A DNA stretch of 64,000 nt from NCBI RefSeq assembly GCF_042731755.1, contig NZ_JBHWLR010000017.1, positions 1-64,000 of the forward strand, read 5' to 3'. The stretch is from Promicromonospora sp042731755. Its GTDB lineage: Bacteria; Actinomycetota; Actinomycetes; Actinomycetales; Cellulomonadaceae. This document shows positions 37,384 through 45,197 of this stretch, in pieces (the first letter of the stretch is position 1; each line of letters starts with the position of its first letter). The position numbers and the translations under genes were made by a program. The notes under the pieces were generated by a model. It made no database searches and was not told where the DNA came from. It saw nothing but the letters and a program-made list of their open reading frames with translations.

Positions 37384-38208
37384 TCAGTCCCGGGCTGCTG
37401 CCCGCCAGGCCTCGGCCAGCGCCGCGACCGACGGCCAGCGCTCCGCCCGCTCGGCGCGCACCGCGCGGTCGGCGATGGCGAGCTGCGCGGGCGAGCCGGC
37501 CCAGGCCGCGGGCGACCGCGTCGCGTCGTCGCCCAGGAACGTGTGCGCGAGCGTCCCGAGCGCGACGACGTTCGTGACCTCGTCGATCGGCGCGCCGAGC
37601 GCGTACTCCTCCGGCGACATGAACCTGGACGACCCCCACATCCGCCCCATCCGGTTGACCGTCGGCGCGGGCTCGTAGAGGTCGAGGTCGCACAGGACGA
37701 CGCGCCCGCTCTCCGGGTCGATCAGCACGGAGCCGTCGTACAGGTCGACGGCCACCCAGCCGAGCGCCGCCGCGTGCGCGTGGAAGTCGTAGACCTGTCG
37801 GACGGCGTCGACCCGGGCGGCGAGGTCCAGGGACCGCACCACGTGCGACTGCTCGTACTGCCGGCCGACCGGCGTCGCGTCGGTCCAGTCGAACACCAGG
37901 GCGTGGCCGGTCCCGACGTCGACGGCCTCGCGCAGGGTCACGAGCGTCGGGTGGGCGAGCGCCCGGTAGACCTCGGCGGCCCGGCGGGCGCGGTCGGCCG
38001 CCTCCGCGACGTCGCCGTCGTACCGCAGCGTGGGGGCGCCCGCGTACTTGACGAACACCCGGCCCGCCGGCCCCTCGACGCCGAGGCAGAGGTTGCCCGA
38101 GTCCTGGTTGTCGAGCACCGCGAACACCGTGCCCCAGCGGGCCGTGAAGGACAGGTCGTGCGGCGCCCGCAGGCGTACGGGCAGGCCGTCGAGGTGGGTC
38201 ACGATCAC
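37384..38208 (-). CDS. Protein-kinase-like protein
   Basis: 274 residues. An early Lys (VFVKYAGAP), a catalytic-loop-like VDLYDGSVLID, a DFG-like LCDLDLY, and MGRMWGSSRFMSPEEYALGAPIDEVTN as activation segment with the APE equivalent. The HRD is replaced by AVDLYDG, as in a widespread bacterial kinase-like family of unknown substrate. GTG 38208 is fixed by TAGGCT 7 nt upstream (leaderless). Could phosphorylate small molecules rather than proteins. Confidence 0.8.
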   Translation of the reverse strand: MIVTHLDGLPVRLRAPHDLSFTARWGTVFAVLDNQDSGNLCLGVEGPAGRVFVKYAGAPTLRYDGDVAEAADRARRAAEVYRALAHPTLVTLREAVDVGTGHALVFDWTDATPVGRQYEQSHVVRSLDLAARVDAVRQVYDFHAHAAALGWVAVDLYDGSVLIDPESGRVVLCDLDLYEPAPTVNRMGRMWGSSRFMSPEEYALGAPIDEVTNVVALGTLAHTFLGDDATRSPAAWAGSPAQLAIADRAVRAERAERWPSVAALAEAWRAAARD

Positions 38209-38215
38209 GCGGGGG

Positions 38216-38221
38216 AGCCTA
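38216..38221 (-). promoter_or_regulatory. -10 box, leaderless kinase-like gene
   Basis: TAGGCT on the minus strand, 7 nt before GTG 38208. Confidence 0.55.
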
Positions 38222-38288
38222 GTGTCCGGTGCCGGCGGTGGTCCTGGCCTTTTCGTCGTCCCCCTCGACGTCGGCAGTCTGTCCTTGG

Positions 38289-38350
38289 GGTCGGCACCTT
38301 GCATCGAGGTCGGCACAGGCCTGTGCCGACCTCGATGCAAGGTGCCGACC
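38289..38350. repeat. 62-nt perfect loopless palindrome
   Basis: The 31-nt left half (38289-38319) is the exact reverse complement of the right half (38320-38350); the centre is CACAGG/CCTGTG. Flanks carry more GTGCCGACC or CTGCCGACC copies (to about 38387) and GTCGGCAG on the left. It separates the haloacid dehalogenase 3' end from the kinase-like gene's promoter, so a terminator or repeat-element role is likely. Confidence 0.9.
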
Positions 38351-38399
38351 TGGCCGCTGGCTGCCGACCGGCCACGGGGTGCCGACCCCGCGGGCTGCG

Positions 38400-39110
38400 T
38401 CAGAGCGTGCCGGCGCCAACATTCAGGAGCTGGGCGTGCAGGTCCTGGAGGTCCGTCGCGTACAGGTCGAACGCGTCGTCCGGGCCCGGCGCGTCGCCGT
38501 CGGGCCGGGGCACGTACGCCGTGCGCAGGCCCGCGGCCGCGGCACCGCGCAGGTCCCAGGCGTGCGCGGCAACCATGACCGGCGTGCCCGACGTCGCAGG
38601 CGCGCTGCGCAGCGCGAGCTCGTAGATCCCCGAGGCTGGCTTGTACGTGGCGGCGTCCTCCGCGGAGAGCACCCGGTGCCACCGCAGCCCGGCGTTCGCG
38701 CCGAGGCCGGCGAGGGTGCGGCGGCTCGCGTTCGAGAGGCCGAGCACCGTGACGTCGGCGGCGAGCCGGTCGACGCCTGCCACCGTGTCGGGCCAGGGCT
38801 CCAGCCGTTCCGCGGCGTCGGCCAGCGTGGTGGCGGCGTCGGGCGGGAGCATGCGCTCACGGACCAGCGTGTCGAGGGCCTCGCGGTCGAGCTCGTGGCT
38901 GGGCGCGAACGGCCGGCGGCCCGCGATGATCGCCCGCTCCTGCGCGGCGACGTGGTCGAGCCAGCGCCCGACGACGTCCGCCGCGGCGTCGGCGCCCGAC
39001 CCGGTGGCGTCGGCGACCTGACGCCGCAGGCTCCCGGCCTGGTCCACGAGGGTGCCGAGCACGTCGAGGACGACGACCGGCCGGGCTGTCCGCATCTCCG
39101 CAGGCTGCAT
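38400..39110 (-). CDS. Haloacid dehalogenase type II
   Basis: 236 residues of HAD fold: nucleophile Asp in VVLDVLGTLVD, Ser/Asn in VLGLSNAS, Lys in TYKPASGIYELAL, and MVAAHAWDLRGAAAAGLRTAYV, closely matching L-2-haloacid dehalogenases. It would hydrolyse short 2-haloalkanoates or act as a general HAD phosphatase-like enzyme. Leaderless: TAGCGT is 7 nt before ATG 39110. Monocistronic by position. Confidence 0.87.
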   Translation of the reverse strand: MQPAEMRTARPVVVLDVLGTLVDQAGSLRRQVADATGSGADAAADVVGRWLDHVAAQERAIIAGRRPFAPSHELDREALDTLVRERMLPPDAATTLADAAERLEPWPDTVAGVDRLAADVTVLGLSNASRRTLAGLGANAGLRWHRVLSAEDAATYKPASGIYELALRSAPATSGTPVMVAAHAWDLRGAAAAGLRTAYVPRPDGDAPGPDDAFDLYATDLQDLHAQLLNVGAGTL

Positions 39111-39117
39111 GGGCCCC

Positions 39118-39123
39118 ACGCTA
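39118..39123 (-). promoter_or_regulatory. -10 box, leaderless dehalogenase gene
   Basis: TAGCGT on the minus strand, 7 nt before ATG 39110. Confidence 0.55.
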
Positions 39124-39148
39124 GCCGCCGACGTCGAAGCCCCGAGGG

Positions 39149-39724
39149 CTACGGGGTGCTGCGCAGCCCCCGCAGGGTGTGCTCGAAGCTGCGGATGTAG
39201 CCGTCGCGGTGCTGCTCCTCGCTGGCGCGGGCGATGATCCCGCGCTCCCAGATCAGCACGTAGACGTCGTCCGGCGTGAGGTCGGCGCGGATCGCGCCGG
39301 TCGCCTGGGCGTCGGCGAGGAATCCCGCGGCGACCTTGCTGGCGCGCTCGCACAGCGCGGTCAGCGTGCCGGACCCGGGCTGGGCGCGCAGCAGCACGTC
39401 GTTGGCCGCGGGCTCGTCGAACGCGACCAGCCAGATGCGCCGCAGGTAGCCCTCGAACCGCTCGACAGGGTCCTCGACGGCGCCGACCTCGGTGATGATC
39501 CCGGCGATGCGCTCGGCGAACAGCTCCTCGACCACCGCGTCGATCAGGCCCTGCCGACCCCCGAAGCGGTGGTAGATCGTGCCCTTGCTGACCCCCGCGG
39601 CCCGCGCCACCTCGTCCAGCGGGCTGTTCAGCCCGCCCGCGCGGAACACGTCGAGGGCGGCCAGCCGGATGCCCTCGACGTTGCGCCGCGCGTCGGCGCG
39701 GAGCCGCGGCGGGTCCGAGGTCAT
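39149..39724 (-). CDS. TetR-family regulator of frnE operon
   Basis: 191 residues; N-terminal TetR helix-turn-helix (about 12-60, IRLAALDVFRAGGLNSPLDEVARAAGVSKGTIYHRFGGRQGLIDAVV) and a ligand domain. ATG at 39724 shares ATGA with the frnE stop, so it is the third gene of a coupled operon with the small Cys peptide and the DsbA-type protein. It presumably autoregulates the operon; inducer unknown. Confidence 0.9.
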   Translation of the reverse strand: MTSDPPRLRADARRNVEGIRLAALDVFRAGGLNSPLDEVARAAGVSKGTIYHRFGGRQGLIDAVVEELFAERIAGIITEVGAVEDPVERFEGYLRRIWLVAFDEPAANDVLLRAQPGSGTLTALCERASKVAAGFLADAQATGAIRADLTPDDVYVLIWERGIIARASEEQHRDGYIRSFEHTLRGLRSTP

Positions 39725-40428
39725 CGAGCGGTCCCGGCCCCGGCGGCGGCGGGGGAGCCCACCGTCTCGTTCCAGCTCGTCTCCAGCGTCCGCAGGAACG
39801 ACTCCACCGGCTGCGCGCCGGAGACCGCGTACTTGCCGGCGAACACGAAGAACGGCACGCCCTGGATCCCGTACTGCCGGGCCTGCTGGATGTCGGCCTC
39901 GACGGCGCCGGCGAACTCCTCGGAGGCGAGCGCCGCGAGGGCGGCGTCGCGGTCCAGGCCGACCTCGGCGGCCAGGTCGCCCAGGACCTGGTGGTCCGCG
40001 ACGTTCAGGCCGTCCGTGAAGTAGGCCCGGAACAGCCGCTGGACCATCTCGTGCTGCTTGCCGTGGCCCGCCGCGAAGTGGCTGAGCTGGTGTGCCGTGC
40101 GCGTGCCCACGGCCTTCGCCTGCTCGAAGCGGTAGTCCAGGCCGAGCTGCCGGCCGCGCTCTGAGATCTGCTCGTGCATGGCCGCCGCCTGCTCGCGCGG
40201 GAAGCCCTTCTCGGCCACCAGCAGGTCCATGAGGTCGATCGGCACGTCGCCGGTGAGCTGCGGCATCAGCAGGAAGCTGTGGTAGCGCACCTCGACCTGG
40301 GCGGAGTGCGGGAACTGCTCCAGGGCCTGCTCCAGGAGCGCGTCGCCCATGTAGCAGAACGGGCACATGACGTCGCTCCAGACGTCGATCACGAGCTTGT
40401 CGGCGGCCCGGCCGAACGCACCGGCCAT
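39721..40428 (-). CDS. DsbA-family (FrnE-like) thiol oxidoreductase
   Basis: 235 residues. Thioredoxin fold with CPFC near residues 22-25 (DVWSDVMCPFCYMGDALL), helical insert, and late cis-Pro loop GIQGVPFFVFAGKYAVSGAQP. FrnE-type DsbA proteins are cytoplasmic disulfide oxidoreductases/isomerases linked to oxidative stress. ATG 40428 overlaps the stop of the upstream peptide (TGATG), an alternative GTG is at 40437. Coupled downstream to tetR. Confidence 0.9.
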   Translation of the reverse strand: MAGAFGRAADKLVIDVWSDVMCPFCYMGDALLEQALEQFPHSAQVEVRYHSFLLMPQLTGDVPIDLMDLLVAEKGFPREQAAAMHEQISERGRQLGLDYRFEQAKAVGTRTAHQLSHFAAGHGKQHEMVQRLFRAYFTDGLNVADHQVLGDLAAEVGLDRDAALAALASEEFAGAVEADIQQARQYGIQGVPFFVFAGKYAVSGAQPVESFLRTLETSWNETVGSPAAAGAGTAR

Positions 40429-40592
40429 CAGGAGCACACCCCGTCCACGGAGCAGACGCCGAACGCGTCGCCCACGGGCAGGAGCTCGAACGGGGAGGAG
40501 GCGACCGGGGCGCCGTCGACGGCGCCGGGGGTCACCTCCGCCGGGGTCTCGACCACCGGGGTCGCCTCGGCGACCGTGTCACTCGTTGTCAT
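40428..40592 (-). CDS. 54-residue dicysteine peptide, unknown
   Basis: Not recognised as a known family. Translation begins MTTSDTVAEATPVVETPAEV, is rich in Val/Ala/Pro/Asp/Glu and ends GVCSVDGVCS, with only two Cys (47 and 53) at the very C-terminus. Its TGA overlaps the frnE ATG (TGATG), so translation is coupled. A near-canonical promoter (TTGACG-18-TACCGT) lies 7 nt before the ATG, giving a leaderless mRNA. Codon use is ordinary high-GC. Candidate redox substrate, metal-binding peptide or peptide precursor. Confidence 0.75.
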   Translation of the reverse strand: MTTSDTVAEATPVVETPAEVTPGAVDGAPVASSPFELLPVGDAFGVCSVDGVCS

Positions 40593-40599
40593 GCCAAGG

Positions 40600-40629
40600 A
40601 CGGTAGGTCTAACTTGAACCCTCCGTCAA
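40600..40629 (-). promoter_or_regulatory. Promoter of peptide-frnE-tetR operon
   Basis: On the minus strand TTGACG (40624-40629) and TACCGT (40600-40605) are 18 bp apart; ATG 40592 follows the -10 box by 7 nt. It is the best -35/-10 pair seen in the window. Confidence 0.75.
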
Positions 40630-40689
40630 CTTCCGTCGCGGGGGTTCGCGAGCAGTGTGACCGACAGATCACGGCCGGGCCCGGCCCCC

Positions 40690-41775
40690 TCAGCGGCCCG
40701 CGGTGACAGCCTGGGTCACCGGCGCCCAGGACAGCGCGCGCAGGCACCCCGACCGGATGTCGTCGAGGTGCGCGGCGAGCCGCGCCGGGGCGTGGCTGTT
40801 CAGGCCCTGCCGGACGGCGGTCAGCCCCGGGCCGAGCCGCAGGTGCAGCCCCCACGTGAGGTGGGCGACCGCGAAGCCGAGGGCGGCGGCCGGGCGCAGG
40901 TTGGTGCCCGCCAGGGCACTCACGGCCTCGGCGTAGACGTCGAGGACGGCCGGCTCGTCCAGCTCGCCGTGGCCACCGAAGGCCCGGTACATGGAGACGA
41001 ACGTGCCGAGGTCGTAGCCGACCGGCCCCACGCCGACGTGCTCCCAGTCGATGAGCACCAGGGCGCCGTCGGCGGTCAGGCCCGCGTTGCGGGGCGTGAG
41101 GTCGCCGTGGACGAGCGTGGTCGGCAGCTCCGCCGCGCGCGCCGCGAGCTCGTCCGCGGCGTCCAGCCCGGCGTGCAGCGCGTCGACCTGCTCGGGGGTG
41201 AACAGGTTCCGCAGCCGCGGGTCGCCGGGCAGGGCGTCGAGGTTGTCGTGCCCGTCCGGCACGTGGTGGGCGTAGGCGGCGTAGCCCGCGGTCTCCAGCC
41301 AGGGGGCGCCGAGCAGGCCGGGCTCCAGGTCGCCGGGCACGTGCAGCAGCGCGGCCCGCTCGGCGGCGATCGTCGCGGCGGCGGGCGTCCAGCTCTGCTG
41401 CAGCACGGCGTCGACGTCGCGCATGACGATCCAGTCGAGCCCGTTGTGCCCGACCACGGTGACATGGGGCGGCGTCGTCGTGCCGCGGGGGAGCAGGCCC
41501 GGGACGCCGCTCCGGAAGAAGCGGGCCTCGCGGTGGTCCAGCCCGCCGTCGCGCGAGTCGAGCAGGGAGGGCTGACCCCAGCCCGGGACCTTCACGATCC
41601 AGGCGGACGGCTCCGCGTGCGGGACCGCCACGCAGACCCGGAGCACGGCGGCCTGGCTCAGGCCCTGCGACAGGTCGCGCACCGACAGGACGCGCGCGCC
41701 GGGACCCCAGGCGCCCTCCCGGGACTTCAGGACGGTCTCGATCGTCTCGGCGTCGGGCAGGCCAGGTGCGTTCAT
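40690..41775 (-). CDS. Aminoglycoside-phosphotransferase-like (APH) protein
   Basis: 361 residues. Kinase core with H223-G224-D225 and N230 (LVHGDLTPRNAG) and metal-binding D243 in VLIDWEHVG. N-lobe includes IVKVPGWG. APH-fold proteins phosphorylate antibiotics, choline, sugars or fructosamine; the substrate is not evident and no resistance context is present. ATG 41775 has GAGGGA at better distance than ATG 41778. Divergent from the PPOX gene. Confidence 0.82.
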   Translation of the reverse strand: MNAPGLPDAETIETVLKSREGAWGPGARVLSVRDLSQGLSQAAVLRVCVAVPHAEPSAWIVKVPGWGQPSLLDSRDGGLDHREARFFRSGVPGLLPRGTTTPPHVTVVGHNGLDWIVMRDVDAVLQQSWTPAAATIAAERAALLHVPGDLEPGLLGAPWLETAGYAAYAHHVPDGHDNLDALPGDPRLRNLFTPEQVDALHAGLDAADELAARAAELPTTLVHGDLTPRNAGLTADGALVLIDWEHVGVGPVGYDLGTFVSMYRAFGGHGELDEPAVLDVYAEAVSALAGTNLRPAAALGFAVAHLTWGLHLRLGPGLTAVRQGLNSHAPARLAAHLDDIRSGCLRALSWAPVTQAVTAGR

Positions 41776-41866
41776 CATCTTCCCTCGATGTCGAGAACGT
41801 GGCGGCGGCTCCGTCCCAGGGATACCAGCAGCCACACGGGCAGCGCGAATGCTTGGAGTGATACCG

Positions 41867-42364
41867 ATGGAAGCGAACGAGGTCACCGAGATCCTGAACC
41901 GGCCGCTCAGCCAGGAGCTGCTGGCCCGCGACATCACGCGCCTCGCGTACGTCGCCACGGACGGCACGCCCCGCACCGTGCCGATCGGGTTCTCCTGGAA
42001 CGGCACCGAGATCGTGATGTGCACCTCGACCAACGCGCCCAAGCTCCCGCACCTGCGGGCGAACCCCATGGTCGCCCTGACGATCGACACCGAGTTGCAC
42101 CCGCCCAGGATCCTGCTGGTCCGCGGCCGGGCCGAGCTGGACGTCGTCGACGGCATCCCGGACGAGTACCTGGAGGCGAACACCAGCTACGAGATGACGC
42201 CGGAGCAGCGCGCCGAGTGGGAGGTCGGCGTGCGCTCGCTCTACGACGGCATGGTCCGGGTCGTGGTGACCCCGACCTGGGCGAAGCTGATCGACTTCGA
42301 GACGACGCTGCCCTCCGCCGTCGAGGAGCTGCTCCGGAGGCAGGCCGAGCGCCAGGGGGCGTGA
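41867..42364 (+). CDS. PPOX-class flavin or F420-binding protein
   Basis: 165 residues, split-barrel fold of the pyridoxamine 5'-phosphate oxidase superfamily: LARDITRLAYVATDGTPRTVPIGFSWNGTEIVMCT, then KLPHLRANPMVALTIDT. Such proteins bind FMN, F420 or heme and act as reductases. GGAG upstream fixes ATG 41867 (ATG 41849 is possible). Cofactor preference cannot be told. Confidence 0.85.
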   Translation: MEANEVTEILNRPLSQELLARDITRLAYVATDGTPRTVPIGFSWNGTEIVMCTSTNAPKLPHLRANPMVALTIDTELHPPRILLVRGRAELDVVDGIPDEYLEANTSYEMTPEQRAEWEVGVRSLYDGMVRVVVTPTWAKLIDFETTLPSAVEELLRRQAERQGA

Positions 42365-42493
42365 CGGCGGACGCGGCGCCGAGGTGGTGCATCCCGGCCG
42401 CGTCCGGACGCACCGGGTGAAACCGGCTAAACGGGGGTTACCACCGGCCGCTCGCCTGCTTACGCTCGTCGCAGGTGACCCACGAGGAGCGGC

Positions 42494-43300
42494 ATGATCT
42501 CCGAGAAATCGACCGTGATCGTCACCGGTGCGACCGGTGGCATCGGGCTCCAGACCGCGCGTGACCTCGTGGGCCGCGTCCGGCAGGTGATCGTCCAGGG
42601 CCCCGAGCCGGAGACCATGGTGCGCCCGGCGCTCCACGTGCTCACCGAGGGGGCCGCGGAGGTCCGCTACGTCCAGTGCGACTTCGAGTCGCTCGCGGAC
42701 GTCGCCGACGCCGCCGCCACCATGGCCGCGCTGGCCGCGGGACCGATCGACGCCGTCGTCAACAACGCGGGCGTCCCCGGGGCGACCACCCGCCAGGTCA
42801 CGAAGGACGAGCACGAACGCACGCTCCAGGTGAACTTCCTCGCGATGGTGCTCCTCACCGAGCGGCTGCTGCCGGCGCTCGCGGACGACGCCCGCGTGGT
42901 CAACCTCGCGTCGGCCACGCACGAGATGACCGAGCTCGACCTGGCGGACATCGAGCTGGAGCGCGGCTACGACGCCGTCCGGGCCTACGCCCGCTCCAAG
43001 CTCGCGATCATCCTGTACACCCGGTGGCTCGCGGACCGGCTGGCCGGCAACGGCGTCACACCCGTGAGCCTCAGCCCCGGCGTGATCAGCACGCCGCTGC
43101 TGCACGCGATGTTCAGCGTCGGCGGGGTGTCGGTGCGGCACGGGGCCGACAACGTCCTGGCCGCGGTCACGGGGCCGGTCCGCGCGGGCGACTACTTCGA
43201 CGACGGCGAGCTGGTCGAGCCCAGCGCCCAGGCGCGGGACGCCCGGCTCGGGCGGGCGCTCATGGACTACGCCTTCGGGGTGCTGCGGCCGTACCTGTGA
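42494..43300 (+). CDS. Short-chain dehydrogenase/reductase
   Basis: 268 residues: TGATGGIG cofactor motif, NNAG, catalytic YARSK (about 162-166), SPGVISTPLL. Resembles retinol-dehydrogenase-like/oxidoreductase SDRs that accept bulky substrates. RBS GAGGAG 7 nt before ATG. The next gene is another NAD(P)-binding protein 45 nt on, perhaps co-transcribed although a TAGCCT box lies between. Confidence 0.87.
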   Translation: MISEKSTVIVTGATGGIGLQTARDLVGRVRQVIVQGPEPETMVRPALHVLTEGAAEVRYVQCDFESLADVADAAATMAALAAGPIDAVVNNAGVPGATTRQVTKDEHERTLQVNFLAMVLLTERLLPALADDARVVNLASATHEMTELDLADIELERGYDAVRAYARSKLAIILYTRWLADRLAGNGVTPVSLSPGVISTPLLHAMFSVGGVSVRHGADNVLAAVTGPVRAGDYFDDGELVEPSAQARDARLGRALMDYAFGVLRPYL

Positions 43301-43345
43301 GGGTTCCGGCATAGCCTGGAGCGGACCCTGACGGAAGGAAGCACC

Positions 43346-43990
43346 ATGTCCCGCGTTCTCATCATCGGCGGCCACGGAAAGATCGCGCTGCGCCTCGCGC
43401 CCCTGCTCGTCGAGCGGGGTGACGAGGTCACCAGCGTCTTCCGCAACCCGGACCACCAGGAGGAGGTCGCGGCCACGGGGGCGACGCCGCTGGTCGCCGA
43501 CGTCGAGCAGCTCGACACCGCGGGCCTCACGGACCTGCTGCGCGGCCAGGACGCCGTGGTCTGGTCGGCGGGTGCCGGCGGCGGCAACCCGGCGCGCACC
43601 TACGCCGTCGACCGCGACGCCGCGATCCGGTCGATGGACGCCGCGAAGGCGGCGGGCGTCGCACGCTACGTGATGGTGTCCTACCTCGGCGCGGGCCCCG
43701 ACCACGGCGTGCCCGAGGACAACTCGTTCTTCGCCTACGCGGAGGCGAAGACCGCGGCCGACGAGCACCTGCGCGGCACGGGACTCGACTACACGATCCT
43801 CCAGCCCGGACCGCTCACGCTGGACGAGCCGACGGGTCTCATCGAGGTGGCCGACCCGGGTGTCGGGCGGGTCGCGCGCGCCGACGTGGCCGGGGTGATC
43901 GCCGCCGTCCTGCTCGATGACGGCACCTTGGGCCGCACCATCGCGTTCGGCAACGGCGGCACGCCGATCGCGGAGGCGATCGCGGGCTGA
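43346..43990 (+). CDS. NAD(P)-binding atypical SDR
   Basis: 214 residues. GGHGKIALRLAPLL dinucleotide motif at the N-terminus and the YxxAK-like FFAYAEAKTAADEHLRGTGLDYTILQPGPLT characteristic of the NAD(P)H-binding, YwnB/azoreductase-like group. Likely reads redox state or reduces an unknown substrate. RBS GGAAGG before ATG. Followed by a short tandem repeat and a long palindrome that probably ends the transcript. Confidence 0.85.
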   Translation: MSRVLIIGGHGKIALRLAPLLVERGDEVTSVFRNPDHQEEVAATGATPLVADVEQLDTAGLTDLLRGQDAVVWSAGAGGGNPARTYAVDRDAAIRSMDAAKAAGVARYVMVSYLGAGPDHGVPEDNSFFAYAEAKTAADEHLRGTGLDYTILQPGPLTLDEPTGLIEVADPGVGRVARADVAGVIAAVLLDDGTLGRTIAFGNGGTPIAEAIAG

Positions 43991-43995
43991 GGTGG

Positions 43996-44037
43996 GTTGA
44001 CGTCGGCTGACCTGGGCTGACGTCGCCTGACGTCGCC
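43996..44037. repeat. TGACGTCG short direct repeats
   Basis: TTGACGTCGGC, CTGACCTGGG, CTGACGTCGC and CTGACGTCGC follow in series with 10-11 nt period, right before the palindrome at 44047. Possibly part of the same repeat element. Confidence 0.6.
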
Positions 44038-44046
44038 TCGCAACTT

Positions 44047-44112
44047 CCCTTTGAGGCCCGGGTTTCTTGTCTTTGCGGCTCCGCAAAGACAAGAAACCCA
44101 GGCCTCAAAGGG
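44047..44112. repeat. Long palindrome with 2-nt loop
   Basis: 32-nt arms (44047-44078 and 44081-44112) pair at 31 of 32 positions around CT. The right arm includes AAGAAACCCAGGCCTCAAAG, shared with 15028-15047 and partly with the window's left edge. It lies between the NAD(P)-binding gene and the GH114 lipoprotein gene, a likely terminator. Confidence 0.9.
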
Positions 44113-44164
44113 GAGGGGCGGACGGCGGCATGCCGGCCAACCCTCGCCCTGCCGCCGCGCTCGT

Positions 44165-44170
44165 TACGAT
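44165..44170 (+). promoter_or_regulatory. -10 box, leaderless GH114 gene
   Basis: TACGAT ends 6 nt before ATG 44177. Confidence 0.6.
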
Positions 44171-44176
44171 CGCCGG

Positions 44177-45073
44177 ATGCCGCAGCTGATCGTCGCCGTC
44201 CTCGTCGCCCTCGTGCTCACGGCCTGCGGGGGCAGCCAGGCGGCCGGCCCGGAGGCCGGCTCCAGCAGCGCTCTGGCCTCGGACGACGCCGGCGCGGGCG
44301 CCGGTACCGACGCCGGAACCGGCGACGCCGCGGTGACCCTTCCGCCGACGACGGGCCGGTTCGACTACCAGCTCGGCACCGCGTACGAGCCGGACGGCGG
44401 CCTCGACGTCGTCGTGCGCGACGCCACCGCCGAACCCGCGGACGGCGCCTACGGGATCTGCTACGTCAACGGCTTCCAGACCCAGCCGGACCAGGCGGAC
44501 CTCTGGCTCGGCGACAACGAGGACCTGCTGCTCCACGACGCGGCGGGGGAGCTCGTCGTGGACCCGGACTGGCCCGACGAGTACGTCCTGGACCCGTCGA
44601 CCGACGACAAGCGCGGCCGCATCCTCGACCTGCTCGGCCCGGTGATCACGGGCTGCGCCGACGCGGGATTCGCCGGCGTCGAGATCGACAACCTCGACAC
44701 CTGGACGCGATTCACCGAACCGGGCACCGGCCTGATCGAGAAGGACGCCGCCCTGGCCCTGGCCGGCGCGTACATCGACCTCGCGCACGAGGCAGGCCTC
44801 GCCATCGGACAGAAGAACGCCGCCGAGGCGACGACGGTGGGGCGCGACCTGGGGTTCGACTTCGCCGTCACCGAGGAGTGCGCCGCGTACGCCGAGTGCG
44901 GCGCCTACACCGGCGTCTACGGGCAGAACGTGCTGCAGATCGAGTACACCGACAACCTCCCGGACGGGTTCGACGCCGTCTGCGCCGACCCGGACCGCGC
45001 CCCGCTGGCGATCCTGCGCGACCGCGACCTGGTGGGCCCCGACGACGAGGCCTACGCGTACGAGCAGTGCTGA
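44177..45073 (+). CDS. GH114 endo-alpha-1,4-polygalactosaminidase-like lipoprotein
   Basis: 298 residues. Signal with lipobox LTAC (C17), a Gly/Ala/Asp linker to about 50, then a GH114/TM1410 TIM barrel: YGICYVNGFQTQPD, DPDWPDEYVLDPSTDD, GFAGVEIDNLDTW (acidic catalytic pair) and GLAIGQKNAAE. GH114 enzymes cut galactosaminogalactan-type polymers. Surface anchored, so it may act on fungal or biofilm polysaccharide. Leaderless start. Two extra Cys near ECAAYAEC suggest a disulfide. Confidence 0.87.
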   Translation: MPQLIVAVLVALVLTACGGSQAAGPEAGSSSALASDDAGAGAGTDAGTGDAAVTLPPTTGRFDYQLGTAYEPDGGLDVVVRDATAEPADGAYGICYVNGFQTQPDQADLWLGDNEDLLLHDAAGELVVDPDWPDEYVLDPSTDDKRGRILDLLGPVITGCADAGFAGVEIDNLDTWTRFTEPGTGLIEKDAALALAGAYIDLAHEAGLAIGQKNAAEATTVGRDLGFDFAVTEECAAYAECGAYTGVYGQNVLQIEYTDNLPDGFDAVCADPDRAPLAILRDRDLVGPDDEAYAYEQC

Positions 45074-45197
45074 GCCCGGCGCTGGGCGTGCGGCGCAAAG
45101 TGGCTGTTGCCGGACACAACGGTCAGGCCTGAGACTGGGGTGCTACGTCGAGCACGTCTGACTGACCGGTACCGACCGCAGCGACGTAGGGGGCGCG

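Noticed and set aside
40690..41775. Aminoglycoside resistance gene
   Set aside because: Only the general APH fold is seen; there is no mobile or resistance context and the fold covers many non-antibiotic kinases.
40589..44092. A 1167-codon minus-strand open frame over the APH, PPOX and SDR genes
   Set aside because: No recognisable motif; each underlying gene is clear in its own frame.
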